Assembly: GCA_030544215.1 (NCBI GenBank)
Contig: JARZZO010000011.1
Coordinates: forward strand, 49,287,587 to 49,351,586
Direction of reading: 5' to 3'
Origin: Zantedeschia hybrid cultivar
Taxonomy: Eukaryota; Streptophyta; Magnoliopsida; Alismatales; Araceae
DNA: 64,000 nt
Below are positions 35,396-47,803 of this stretch, one piece after another; the first letter of the stretch is position 1; the number at the start of each line of letters is the position of its first letter. A program made the position numbers and the translations under genes. The notes under the pieces are model-generated. The model saw only the letters and a list, made by a program, of their open reading frames with translations, made no database searches and was not told the origin of the DNA.

Positions 35396-37623
35396 TCTCG
35401 CCTACAGGAGATAATCAATTGATAATTAGCAGATATTCAGATTATCTAAAACAAGATATGGTCTTTTATTATCTAGTTTTACTCCCACTAATTTTCGACG
35501 GACTGTATAACCTTCAGATATACAGAACGGGAGACGCCGACTGTCTCCTAGTGGGGATCAGAATCTCCAAGCATCACAGTATGACCTCGGGTAAACACAT
35601 AGTATCATACTGCTATCTCGGAGCAATCATCTCATGATAATTGCAACTCCTTGCAATATCCGATCGTACTTCGGCTCCCAAGTTTAATGGTCCCGGGTAA
35701 ACACAGTAGACCATTATCCCCGGTCTAAGCTTTATCATCAATACGCGACAGAGTAAAGTAGAAATATAGTTCCCGGGTAAACACGTGGATGACTATATCG
35801 TTCCTCTACTCTTATCCAAAGGCATCTAATGCCATGATTAACAGTCCTCTCATCAGTTAATGGAAGACCTCGGGTAAATACATGGTATCTGCCACCACCA
35901 AATTAAGTTCTATTAATCATATTGATGGAGAGCCACGCGGTGCATTCTCAATGACTCGTGCTACGGCTTAGAGTTTGTAACGAAGGTTTTACTTATTTAA
36001 TTTGGTCTCATCCTAGGTGATAGTATTAAATATATCGAATATATTTATAAATACTAATAACCTAGCAAATATAAAGCACACGCATCACATACATGTCATT
36101 AGTGTGGTCATGGACGGCACTGCGGTTTGACTTGAGCCAGACAGTCAAACGCACACACATACACAATATAACAACTTATATCATGAGTCTGCAAACCCAT
36201 GAATTCAATGAACTCCTTCATTTTCATCTGGTCAGCAGTTGTGGATCATCCTCGCTCCGCGCGCATCCGCCTCGATCAAATTACATCGTAATTCCCAATT
36301 ACATGATAATTCAAAAGAGGAAGCCTTATGGCGATTTACATCAAAGAGGAAGGTAGAAGTACAATGGAATATGAGAGGGAGAGGTTCGCAGACCTCTATT
36401 TATTAATACACAATAAACCACACAATCACATTCCACATGCACAATTAATGCTCGTCTATGACCACCATGTGTTTTAGTTAAACAAACCACACATGAATTG
36501 CGCATCAAATGGCTTAATAAAATTTTCGAAAATAATAATAATTTTAGTTTCATAAAACCAGGGACCAAACAAAATTTGGATTATTTGGAATTTTCGAAAA
36601 CTTTAGTATTTATTTCAAGCATGCTAATTTAAATCCAATTTAAACAAGCAAATCAATAACACATCAAAAATGCATTAAAATCTAAAATTAATGGCTTCAA
36701 AAATATTCCATGCTCAATTTGAACAATTCAAATATTTATGGGGTTAATCTAACAATTAGATTACATAAGGTTTAATCTAACATTTAGAATTAATTTAATT
36801 AACAACCTTTTGTTAATTAATTAACATAATAAACCTTAATAAGGGCCCAATCAAAATTGAATTTAATAAAAACAGTAAAATCATATTTTACAGATAATTA
36901 TTAAACCAATTTATAATTAATTAATAAATAAATAAACAAACTGGGCCCCCTAAAGGGCTCGGCCCTACTGCGCCCTGGCTCGGGCCGCCTGGCACGTGCC
37001 AGGGCCCAGCCGGGCCCGGTCCGGTCGGCGGCTAGGGAAACCCTAGTCGCCCGGCCAAACCGCCCGAGGTTCCCTGCAACGCAGGGAACCCGACGGCGCC
37101 GCCCCCTCTTTGGGGTCTTCTCTGGCGCCGATTCTGACGCCGGCCGGGCACCGCACCACGCCGCCGGCGAACCCCTTTGCTCCGGCGAGGTCCGGTGACC
37201 GGCGGTGGCCCTGGAGGTCATCCGGAAAGGGATTTATTCGCCCCCTTATTTCCTCCAAAAAATCTGTTTTTGCAGGTTTCTCAAACCCGTGGGGAGGAGG
37301 AAGAAGGTCCATGGCCGCTCTTTCACGGCTTCCCATGCCACCAACAACTCGACCAGAGTCATTGGGCATGATTTACAGCGATTAGAACCCCTTAAAATCC
37401 ATCTCTATGGATCCGACCACATCAAAAACACCCTGTTCGTCGTCCAACGAAGAACACGACGAAAAACCCCCAAAAATAAATTTTTCTTCAGATTTAAATC
37501 ACGATCTCATCGCAGTAATCATCTAATGATCATAAATCTTTCAAGAGCATAAATTTAAGCATGGAATAAATTCAAAAACCATAAATTTTAGAGACCGAAA
37601 CGGCGAAAACACAGTGGAACCTG
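35396..37623 (-). other. C4 long leader with hairpins
   Basis: No gene. From gag outward: CTGTAT/ATACAG and GGAGAC/GTCTCC hairpins (about 35500-35560), four type-A hairpins, a GTTTGACT hairpin (about 36125-36152), an AT-rich part (36590-36930), a GC-rich block (36940-37200) and a GTTCTTCGTT-type hairpin (about 37435-37456). Confidence 0.7.
35579..35903 (-). other. C4 series of four conserved-loop hairpins (type A)
   Basis: The complement of GTGTTTACCCGRG occurs at about 35579-35612, 35681-35719, 35762-35800 and 35866-35903, with stems ATGA/TCAT, TAATGGT/ACCATTA and ATATAGT/ACTATAT. The last stem has partly decayed compared with C2. Confidence 0.72.
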
Positions 37624-37636
37624 GCTCTGATACCAC
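37624..37636 (-). other. C4 primer-binding site
   Basis: The plus strand GGCTCTGATACCA is the complement of TGGTATCAGAGCC, next to the 5' LTR at 37637. Confidence 0.9.
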
Positions 37637-39188
37637 TGTTGGTATCGCTGTGTCGGGATCCGATCCTAAAACGCAGCGGAATAAAATTTTCGGGACCGGA
37701 TCTGTCCCGTTTCGGTCGTTAAAACTAAAACTGATGTAGATCGATTTACCTTGCGTAGATTCGAATCCGCGTCCGTTTTCCAGTTCCGTCGGAGCAATGC
37801 CGCAAGTCGCGCAGATGCTCGACCTCTAGTGGTATCCACGCGGTTCTTCTCGCGATGGATCATCCTCGCTTCCTCGCTCGCTGCGGCGCTCAAAGATCCC
37901 GTCTGACTGTGCGTAATCCGCCGCAACATGCGGATTCAGAATCCCCGTCGAACGGGAGGTGGAGCAGTTGGGAACCGCACGCCCAGAGGAGAGAGAAAGT
38001 GGGGAAGAACGAATGACGGCTAGGTCAGGGTTGCTGGCTCCGGACGTAGAATCCGTTCTTTTATAAGAAGTCAGTTTGCAGTTTTTCATAAAAACCCAGA
38101 CTTGTCCGAAATCCTGTCGGATTATCCATCGACTTGAAAACCATTTGCGTGTGACCCTCTAGGCCCAAATACCAGTCCAATTAATAGCCCATTAAGTCCA
38201 GTAACCCTTTACTGACCCACTGAATTAATTAATATCCTTATATTCAATTAATCAGCTGAATTTAATGTCGCACAAGAAATTTGGACGGACTGCCAATCAC
38301 GTTGGATGCCAAGCAACATCGCATGATCCTGGATGGCACCGGGGTTATCGCAACCCTCTATTGGAACCTTTCTGTCATCGGTTAGCGCGCGGATATAATC
38401 CTTCGTCCGTACAATGTTCCCGAATCGACCTAGGGCATGGTTTACTGTTAAACCCTATTTGGTCGATTCACTTGAATCAGATGCCGCTAATCTGAATCTG
38501 ATAACTCTTTATCGATTACAGAGTCCGCCCTGGCCAGGGACTTTAAGCGCATCATTCCCGGAACATTCTCTCTCAAACAACCGAGAGCGGATGATCCCGT
38601 ATTGAACACACAATTACCTTCGAGGGCATTTCCCTGAACCCGATCGCTTGACTTATTGATAACACATGGTTAGGGATTCGTTCGTCAAGGTCAAAGCTCA
38701 GAAACCTACCAACAAGATATCTTTGGAGTCTCAGGTTCAAGGATCATCCACGCAACCGTGACAATTGAATCGAGCTAGTTAATAGTGAGGTGATTACCAT
38801 CCAATGATTTATGGTCGGATCAGTTTAGTGAACTCATTCACCAATGAGCACCTATAGGTTCAGCATAGTGTCTCCACACAAGTGACTTATGGGATTAGTC
38901 ACCCTCATCATATGAGCTGAAGTAACCTATGCTAGTCTATCCGGATGTTCGATGTCCTATCTCAAACATCCTATGACTAGGAACAATTAAGAACATGTGT
39001 TTATAAGTCTTCGGTCCCGTAATTATGATCTCATCATAATCCGAAGACTATTGCACATGTTCATGGACTTCATCGTGATACGATAAACACAGATCGAATT
39101 AATTACACACAATGAATTATTGCTATTTATTAATAATCTGAATAAGTACACAGTATCGGATTGACTTTGAGACCATCTAATACTAACA
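37637..39188 (-). repeat. C4 5' LTR, 1552 bp
   Basis: Runs TGTTGGTATCGC...ATACTAACA on the plus strand, the same length as the C2 LTRs. TTTTATA (TATA complement) at 38059-38065. Confidence 0.95.
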
Positions 39189-39348
39189 ACTAGGAGACTG
39201 TCGGCGTCTCCCGTTCTGTATAACTGAGGGTTATACAGTCCGTCGAAAATTAGTGGGAGTTAAACTTAAACAAAAGACTATGTCTTGTTTTAAATTTTAA
39301 TAATTGAACATCAGCTAAATAGATTTTACTTATCTCATATAGGGAATT
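39189..39348 (+). other. C3 leader, second part
   Basis: Resumes with ACTAG (TSD copy of C4). It carries the GGAGAC/GTCTCC-type stem and the sequence immediately before gag. Confidence 0.8.
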
Positions 39349-42300
39349 ATGTCGTCGAATAACCCACTCCGTGGCATACTTGATGCCCTTTTGATTTACC
39401 TGATCTACTCGGATTGGTTCAAAAACCTGAAGAATGTCTTCAGATCTGAGCACAATAGCTTTGTCCCTAGAGCTAATCCTCCTACTGAATCGGCATTGGA
39501 TGCCCCTGAAGTAGAGATGATAGCTAACGATAAAAGATCGAAGGACAAAGGCAAAAGAGTAGTGAAGGGTGACTGCTTCTACGATAAGCAGTATGGTCAC
39601 TGGAAGAGGAACTGCAAGAAGTTCCTTAACGAAAAAGCTCATGGAAAGGTGAAGCTGTCTGAAGCTTCAGATATCTATATGATAGATATCAACTTATCAG
39701 TTAGAGATTCCACATCTTGGGTATTGGATACCAGATGTGCTTCTCATATCTGCCATGATGTGTAGATGCTGAGAAGTAAGCGCAAGCTGAGACAAGGTGA
39801 GGTGGAATTGAGGCTAGGAAACGGCGCAAAAGTTGCGGCGATTGCTGTTGGGACAGCAAACCTCAGGCTTACATCAGGAGACGCCTTACTATTAGAAGAT
39901 TGTTATTATGTTCCTAGCATAATAAAGAACATCATATTAGTATCTTGTTTGGACAAGATAGGATATAGGTTTACTATTGAGAATAGAAGTTGTTCGATTT
40001 ATTATAGTAATAAATCAATAGCTTCGGCATCTTTAGTCAATGTACTATATCTTTTAGATGTTTCTTATTACAATCTTCAAATTGATAATGCTCTTAAGAA
40101 GAGCAAGAATTGTGTGAACCAGGTCTACATGTGGCATTGTAGACTTGGGCACATTGGCGAAAGCAGGTTGCAAAAGTTGCACAAGTAAGGTTACTTAACA
40201 GCATTCGATTATGAATCGTTTGCAACATGTGAATCCTGCCTTATGGGAAAGATGGCAAAATCTCCATTTAGTGGACATGGAGAACGTACCAAGGACATTC
40301 TGGAACTAATACATTCAGATGTATGTGGTCCCATGTCCACCCAAGACAAAGGTGGCTTTTCATACTTCATCACGTTCACCGATGACTTCTCAAGATTCAG
40401 CTATGTGTACTTAATGAAATACAAGTCGGAAGCATTTGAGAAGTTCAAGGAGTTCAAGAATGAGGTAGAGAAGCAGCTAGGAAAGAGTATTAAAGCTCTT
40501 CAATCAGATCGAGGAGGAGAATACTTGAGTACTAATTTCACACAACTCTTAAAGGATAATGGTATCCTTTCTCAGCTGACCCCTCCATATACACCACAGA
40601 TGAATGGTGTATCAGAAAGGAGGAATCACACCTTGTTGGACATGGTGCGATCCATGATGAGCTTTTCGGAATTACCAATGTCCCTCTGGGGGTATGTTCT
40701 AGAGTCAGCAGCATACCTACTGAACAGAGTACCCAGCAAGTCTGTGGCCTCTACTCCATATGAGATATAGAAAGGCAGGAAATCAGAATTTAAACATGTT
40801 AAAGTCTGGGGTTGTCCTGCTCATGTAAAGAGGCATGATCCAGACAAGCTGGAATCACGAACTGATAAATGCAGGTTTGTGAGATATCCAAAGGAAACCT
40901 TTGGATACTATTTTTTCCATCCTGGTGAACAAAAGGTGTTTGTCGCCAGGAAAGCTGTCTTCCTGGAAGAGGAATACCTTCTCCAGGAGGACAGTGGGAG
41001 TAAAATAGTATTGGAAGTGGTTCCAGATCCCCAAATAGCTACATTATCATCAGATGAGATATCAGTTCCTGAATCTGTTCAGGTACACACAGATGAGCCT
41101 TGTAGATCTGGTAGAGTACCTAGACTACCCGAACGATATGTGGGACATATTGCTTAAGGTAAGTCTAAGGTACAATATAATGAGGATGATGATCCTAAAA
41201 CCTACCAGGAGGCCATAGAAGGCTCAGAAGCCGGGAAATGGCGAGAAGCCATGAACTCAGAAATCCAGTCCATGTACGCTAACCAAGTTTGGAACTTGGA
41301 GGACTTGCCCGAGGGTATTGTACCCATCGGTTGCAAGTGGATCTTTAAGAGAAAGATCGGTGCTGATGGATGGATCGACACTTATAAGGCAAGGTTGGTG
41401 GCAAAGGGACATCGTCAAAGGCAAGGAATTGACTATGACGAGACTTTCTCACCAGTTGCCATGATAAAGTCGATCAGAGTTCTACTCGCCATTGCTGCAC
41501 ATTTTGATTATGAAATCTGGCAGATGGATGTGAAGACGGCCTTCCTCAATGGTAAGCTTGAGGAAGAGGTGTATATGATACAACCAGAAGGTTTCACATC
41601 CAAAGAATCTCCAGATTAATTGTGCAAGCTTCAGAGGTCCATTTATGGACTGAAGCAGGCCTCCCGGAGCTGGAACATATGATTCGACGAGGCTGTCAAG
41701 TCTTATGACTTCATTAAGAATGAAGATGAGCCTTGTGTGTACAAGAAGCCCAGTGGGAGTGTAGTCACTTTTTTAGTTCTTTACGTAGATGACATACTAC
41801 TCATTGGGAATGATATAGCTATGATGTCATCAGTAAAGATCTGGCTGTCGAAAAACTTCTCTATGAAGGATTTGGGAGAAGCGTCTTACCTATTGGGAAT
41901 ACGGATCTATAGAGATAGATCAAAGAGGATGCTTGGAATGACCCAATCCTTGTACATAGATACCATAGTCAAAAGGTTTGGCATGAAAAATTCCAAGAGA
42001 GGTCTTATACCGATGAGACATGGAATTAGTCTCTCAAAGGAGCAATCTCCTAAGACTCCTGATGAGAGGGCATTCATGGATAGAATACCCTATGCCTCTG
42101 CCATAGGATCTATCATGTATGCCATGCTATGTACACGGCCTGATGTTGCATTTGCTCTAAGTGTTACGAGCAGATTTCAGGCTGATCCAGTCGAAGAGCA
42201 CTGGAAGGTAGTGAAATGTATCCTTAAGTACTTGAGAAGAACTAAGGATATGTTTCTTGTGTATGGAGGAAGTGACTTGAAACTACGAGGCTTTACTGAC

Positions 42301-42754
42301 TCGAGTTTCCAGTCGGATCCAGATGATAGCAAGTCTACATCTGAATTCATGTTTACTTTGAACGGAGGTGCAGTGTGCTGGAAGAGTTCCAAGTAAGTAA
42401 CCACTGCAGATTCGACGATTGAAGCTGAGCACATCGCTGCAGCTGAATCTATCAAGGAAATAGTGTGGTTGAAGAAGTTCATCACCGACCTTGACATAGT
42501 TCCCGGTATCCTTGATCATGTTCCACTGTTGTGCGACAACAATGGGACTATTGCACAAGTGAAAGAGCCGTGGTCTCATCAGAAATCGAAAGATGTTCTG
42601 AGGCACTTTCATCTTATCCAGAGGAGATGTAGTAGTGGAAAAAGTTCCATCCGTCGACAATGTAGCAGATCCACTGACAAAGCCGTTGGCTCAAATTGTG
42701 TTTGAGCGTCACCTAGAGTCTATAGGCTTATTGTATAAAGGTGATTGACTTTAG
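39349..42754 (+). pseudogene. C3 copia Gag-Pol with gag deletion and several stops
   Basis: Starts MSSNNPLRGILDA at 39349. Gag reaches the zinc-knuckle region after only about 75 codons, against about 243 in C4, and the knuckle itself is damaged (CFYDKQYGHWKRNC). The deletion junction (basic SKDKGK right after the N-terminal part) is the same as in C1. Protease WVLDTRC (DTG to DTR), a stop at about 39763, integrase (40243-40770), RT with YVDDI (about 41785) and RNase H ending near 42754 follow. At least six stops or shifts separate the open pieces, for example near 40188, 40770, 41157, 41619 and 42396. Confidence 0.88.
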
Positions 42755-42756
42755 TC

Positions 42757-42768
42757 CAAGTGGGAGAT
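42757..42768 (+). other. C3 polypurine tract
   Basis: CAAGTGGGAGAT directly before the 3' LTR. Confidence 0.88.
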
Positions 42769-44320
42769 TGTTAGTTTAGGTGGCCTACAAGCCAATCTGA
42801 CTATGTAAATCACGTTCATTTATTAATATAATGGCATAATATTCATTATGTGTAAATCACATTAATTCTCATTTCATAATGAAGTCCGTGAATATGTGCT
42901 ATAGTGATTAGATTATGATGAGATCATACTAATGAGACTGATCACTTAAACACACATATTCTTAATCGTTCATAGTCGGAGGATATCCGAGAAGGACATC
43001 GGATATCCGGTTAGACTAATACAGATTACTCCTGCTCATATGATGAGGGTGACGGATCTCATAAGTCACTTGTGTGGAGACACTAAGGCGAATCTGTAGG
43101 TGCTCATTGGAGAATGAGTTCACTGAACTGATCCGACTGAATCGCTGGATGGTATTGTACCTCATTGTCAACCAGCTTGATTCTATTGTCGCAGTTGCGT
43201 GGATGGTCCTCGGACCTGAGACACCAAGGACACCTTGTCGGTGGACTTCTGTGCTTTGACCTTGGTTTACAAATCTCTAGCCACGGAATTCTAATACGCC
43301 AAGGATTGGGTACAGCGGAATACCGTCGAAGGGAATTGTGTCTCAATAAGGAATCATTCGCTCTCGGTACTTAGAGAGAGAATGCTCTAGGAAGGATGCG
43401 CAGAAGTCCCTGGCCAGGGCGGACGATAATATCGGGAAAGGAGTTTTCCGATATTCATCAGCGGCATCCAATCCAAGTGAGTCGACCGGTTACGGTTTGA
43501 CAGCTCGCCATACCCTGAGTTGACTCGAGAGCATTGTACGAATGAAGGATTACATCCACGCAGTAACTGTCAGCGGAAAGGTTCCAAGAGTGGGTTACTT
43601 AACCCCAATACCTTCCGGGTTCACGCGATGTTGCTTGGCACCCAACGTGATCGGAGGCCCGGTCGAATTCGATGTGCGACATCAATTCGATTGATTAATT
43701 AATTAATAAAGGGTTATTAATTGATTAATAAAGCCAGTGAGGAGTCACTGGGCTTATTGGGCCATTAACTAGACTGGTACTTGGGCCTAGAGGGTCACAC
43801 GCAAATGATTCTCAAGGCGATGGATAAATAAGTGGGTTTTATACAAACCGGGGGTTTTTATGTAAAACCGCGCGGTTAGTATAAAACATAGCGAACGGGC
43901 TGAGCAGGCCAAGCTGCTGCTAACCCTAGCCGCCCCTCCTCTGTTTCTCTCTCTCTCTGGCATCCAGACAGATCTAGATCTGCTCCGCCGCTTCTCCGAA
44001 TCCCGTTCGACGGGAAATCGTCCGCGTGTTGCGGCGATCGTTGCGGCGACCGGCAGAGGTTTCGTGGGCTGCGAAGAACGAGGAACGTGAGGATATCCGT
44101 CGCGAGGAAGATCGCGTGGACTTCGCTAGAGGCTGGGCACTTGCACGACTTGTGGTGTCGCACCGACGGAACCGAACTGTTGCGGATTCGAATCCGCATA
44201 CGGTGAGAACTTTGATTATCCGATAATCGATTTTTGTTTTTCGAAGCGGGAAAACGGATCGCTGTTTTATTTTATTTTCCACTGCGTGAGCGATCCGGAG
44301 AAACCCGAGAAACCCCAACA
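42769..44320 (+). repeat. C3 3' LTR, 1552 bp
   Basis: TGTTAGTTTAGG...ACCCCAACA, followed by the GATAC TSD copy and then G2 pol. TATAAAA at 43880-43886. A 12-bp partial duplication (GATCGTTGCGGC, about 44036) is absent from the 5' LTR. Confidence 0.94.
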
Positions 44321-46600
44321 GATACATCTTAGTCATTCCGAGATACACTGCATATCTAGAACGGTGTGCCTCTTCTAGGACACTCCTACACACTGCTTCC
44401 TCAGCTGGAACATAGAGTCTACCTCTAAATATGACCGCGCCGTCATCCCACAACTCCACCTCTGATATCTGGAGAATCTGCGGTAGCTTTGCATCCGCCC
44501 TCTAAGTCTCGATCACTACATGGTACACTGCTGGTCTCACAGTCAAGCTGGCCAACACGACTCTATCAGCCTCTCGAGGAATCTTAAAGGAAGATTCCAC
44601 AACTTGCTCATATAACCTCCATTCCTGAATCAAAAGATGTGATACGACCGTCTTCCGACTCACGATGTCCGCTACCACGTTCACTTTGCCCGGATGATAA
44701 GAAAGGTCGAGATCATAATCCTTGATAAACTCCATCCACCTACGCAGGCTCAAGTTCAGATCCCTCTGTGTGAACACATACTTCAGGCTCTTATGATCAG
44801 TGAAGACCTAAAATTTCTCCCCATATAAGTAGTACCGCCAGATCTTCAGGGCAAATACTACAGCTGCCAACTCCAAGTCATGAGTGGGGTAGTTCTCTTA
44901 ATGCTTCTTCAGCTGTTTAGGAGCATAGGCCACAACCTTACCATGCTGCATTAGAATTGTACCCAAATCTCGACGAGATGCATCTGAGTAAACCACGAAT
45001 CCACTAGAACCATATGTAAGTACAATAATTGGAGCCAAAGTGAGATGAGTCTTCAACTCAGTAAAACTCCGCTCACACTCCTCGGTCCACACAAAACGAA
45101 CTCCCTTACGAGTCAACCTTGACAAGGGGGTCGCTATTGAAGAAAAATCCTAGACAAACCGTCTGTAATGCCCTGCTAACCCCAGGAAGCTCCTGATCTC
45201 AATTACTGTTTTCGGTCTGCCCCAGTCCATCATTGCCTTAAATCTTGGCTGGATCTACAGTAATGCCGTCACCAAAAATGACATGCTCTAGGAAGTGCAC
45301 CTTATCTAGCCAGAATTCACACTTGCTAAACTTGGCATAGAGTTGGTGCTCTCTCAAAACTTGCAATACCACCTGAAGATGCGTGGCATACTCTTCCTCA
45401 GAAGAAGACTATACCAAAATATCATCTACAAACACTACCACAAACTAATCTAGGTAGGCCCTGAAGACCCGGTTCATCAAATCCATAAAAGCCGCCGGAG
45501 CATTGGTTAAGCCGAAAGACATAACCAAAAACTTATAATGTCTGTATCGAGTCCTAAAAGCCGTCTTACTCACATCAGTCTCACGGATCCTCATCTGGTA
45601 ATATCCTGACCTTAAATCAATCTTCGAGAATACCTTAGCAGATTGCAACTGATCCATCAGATCATTGATTCTCGGAAGTGGGTACTTATTCTTTACTGTT
45701 ACCTAGTTCAGTTGTCTATAATCAATGCACAGCCTTAGAGAACCATCCTTCTTCCTAACAAACAGAACTGGAGCACCCCACGGAGAAGTGTTGGGACAGA
45801 TAAAACCCTTATCCATCAATTCCTATAACTGCACCTTCAACTCAGCAAGTTCGGCTGGAGCCATCCGATACGGGGCCTTAGACAAGGGTACCGTACCCGG
45901 TGCGAGCTCAATAGTAAACTCAACCTCCCGCTGAGGAGGAAGGCCAGGCAACTCCTCAAGGAACACATCAACAAAGTCACATACTACGGACACCTCCCAA
46001 GGACTGGAACCACTACTAACACCAGCTACAATTATTGAGACAAGGAAAGCCTCACAACCACCAACAAGTAACCTCTGGGCCTTAAAAACAAAAATAAGAA
46101 CACCATGAGAAGAGAGCCTGATACCTTGGGAGTAGAAAGTCGGGATGCCTAAGATGGAGAAGCGCACCCTCTTCCTATGGCAGTCCACCTCGGCATAATA
46201 AGCCTCCAACCAATCCATGCCCAAGATGACATCAAAGTCACGAATGGCAAGCACAACTAACTGGGCAAGCAACTGATGACCCTCAATGGTCAAGGGAACC
46301 TCACTCATACAGTTGTACATCAACATGAAATCCTTAGAAGGAACCTCAACCATCAGTCCATCAGATAACTTATCAACGGGTGCAGAAAGAACATCTACAA
46401 ACTGCTCAAAAATAAAAGAATGCGAAACACTTGAATCAATCAACACATGCGCGAAGTTCCCAAGGACAGAAAGTGTACCTTCCACCAAGTTGGACGCACG
46501 AGCCTCCTTCCTGGTGATAGCGAGAAGTCTCCCCTGGGTCCTCAGCTTCTTCTGATCACCCGATCCATGCCCCTGACCATGCCCCTTGCAGGTGCCAAAC
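44321..46600 (-). pseudogene. G2 gypsy Pol: protease, RT, RNase H and start of integrase
   Basis: Read from 46600 leftwards: the end of Gag/linker (ITRKEARAS), protease with LIDSSVSHSF (Gly of DSG changed to Ser; about 46450-46400), a linker and RT N-terminus (46488-45823), RT (SKIDLRSGYYQMRI, MSFGLTNAPAAF; 45657-45445) and the catalytic box FVDDI just past an in-frame TAG (about 45445-45410). RNase H (45125-44502; YSDASRRDLGT, LDLSYHPGKVNVVAD) and the integrase zinc-binding part (44459-44321; LEEAHRSRY) follow. Many stops. It is continuous with 24529-25730 once C3 is removed. Confidence 0.87.
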
Positions 46601-47789
46601 TGTGTGTGTTATCATCATGCTATCATGTGTTTACTATGATTAACAAATCAATTAAAAGAAAAGTTGTGATCGTCAAAAATCGAGGGCTTTAATGGAAAAA
46701 GTGATCGCTTTACTAACCTTGCGAATCGGAAGTTCTTTTGTTCCTCTCTTTTGACCAGTCGAAAGAGAAGAGCCTTTTCTTTTCTTTTACTCTTGTTCTT
46801 AGGTTATTCTTTAAGCTTTCTTCAAGCTTTAAATCCTTCCTTTCACTTCTTATAGTCTCTTTTTGAATCTTTGCAAGAAAGATCAAAACAAAGAAGGAAA
46901 ATATGGATCAGAATTATGAAAGTATGGTATCTATTCTAATCAACCAATCAATCATGCAACTAAACAAAAGAAAGACTCACTTGATTGGTATTCTTTAAAC
47001 CCCTATCTCATGTAGCTATGAAAAAATATGTAGTGAGTGTGTGAAATATGAGTGATGTGATGAATAACTATTAAAAAAAACAGTGTTCTAAACTCTTTGA
47101 AATTAATTAAAAAAAAAACTAGAAGGAGGAAGATGATTGGATGGCCCCTTCAAAGCCTTGGTCTTCAATAGTTTCACTGGTGGAAGAGAATGAGGGAAAA
47201 TAAGTCTTCAAATTCCTCCCACGTTTTCTGCAATAGAAGGCTCCTTTTCACCTTGGTTTGAACTTCAAAACACTAATCGTCAACCTCTTTCAAAGATCAA
47301 TGTACATATGTATTTATAAGAAGTGATTCTAGGATTGTTTGGCCTTTAAAAGGGCTCTCCCGTGGATCAGACTTGCCTTGGATGTTTATCCAAGAGTTAG
47401 CAACCTTTCCAACCTCTGCAAACATATTAGCTCGACCAAATCAAGCTTATCAAGAAAGTGCTTGAAACACGTCGACCATGGGAGTCGTGATTTAGATAAT
47501 TAGGAAACTAATTGGAATTTAAAAATCGAAAATCCAGACGGATTAGGACCTAAAAAGGCGTCGTCCATGGATGACGTCTTTAAGCTAAATATATATGAAT
47601 TTAGCAATTTTAATTCCGAATTGATTTCTGGTAGAGATTTAAATAGCGCCAACCATGGTCGATGTTAATTAATGAATTTCGAGAAAAATCAATAAAAATT
47701 AATTAATGATTAAATATTAGACCATTTTGGGACATTAGAAATGTGAGATGAAATTTACTCAATATGGGATCAAAATTAGTGTATCTACA
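46601..47789 (-). repeat. T1 3' LTR, about 1.19 kb
   Basis: TGTGTGTGTT...GTATCTACA on the plus strand. Its minus strand starts TGTAGATACACTAATTTTG. A TATAAATA on the minus strand lies at 47311-47318. It aligns in patches with the T2 LTR. Confidence 0.8.
47461..47670 (-). repeat. GCGTC/GACGC dyads in the T1 LTR
   Basis: Three decayed copies at about 47461-47495, 47550-47585 and 47639-47670. Two share the centre CCATGG. Confidence 0.6.
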
Positions 47790-47803
47790 GCTACCCCATT
47801 TTG
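47790..47803 (-). other. T1 polypurine tract
   Basis: The minus strand reads CAAAATGGGGTAGC directly before the LTR start TGTAGA. Confidence 0.72.

Larger units (their letters stand above)
29902..39188 (-). mobile_element. C4: best-preserved Ty1/copia retrotransposon, perfect TSD ACTAG
   Basis: Minus-strand element with LTRs at 29902-31447 (3') and 37637-39188 (5'), flanked by perfect ACTAG (29897-29901, 39189-39193). Gag-pol (31462-35395) has only a few lesions. LTR and leader type match C2. It is inserted in the C3 leader and is the youngest copia here by nesting and preservation. Confidence 0.96.
25731..44320 (+). mobile_element. C3: Ty1/copia retrotransposon with nested C4, TSD GATAT/GATAC
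   Basis: Plus-strand element with LTRs at 25731-27267 and 42769-44320, primer-binding site, long leader, gag-pol (39349-42754) and polypurine tract. Flanks are GATAT (25726-25730) and GATAC (44321-44325), one transition apart. C4 (29902-39188) sits in its leader. It shares LTR type, leader type and the gag deletion with C1. Confidence 0.93.
23002..46600 (-). mobile_element. G2: old Ty3/gypsy (Del/Tekay-like) element, host of C1, C3 and T1
   Basis: Three remaining blocks: the LTR end (23002-24436), integrase (24437-25730) and the rest of pol (44321-46600). The last two rejoin across C3. The left part of its LTR lies beyond C1, outside the window. Its gag side is cut by T1 at 46601. It is the oldest layer by nesting logic. 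Confidence 0.85.
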
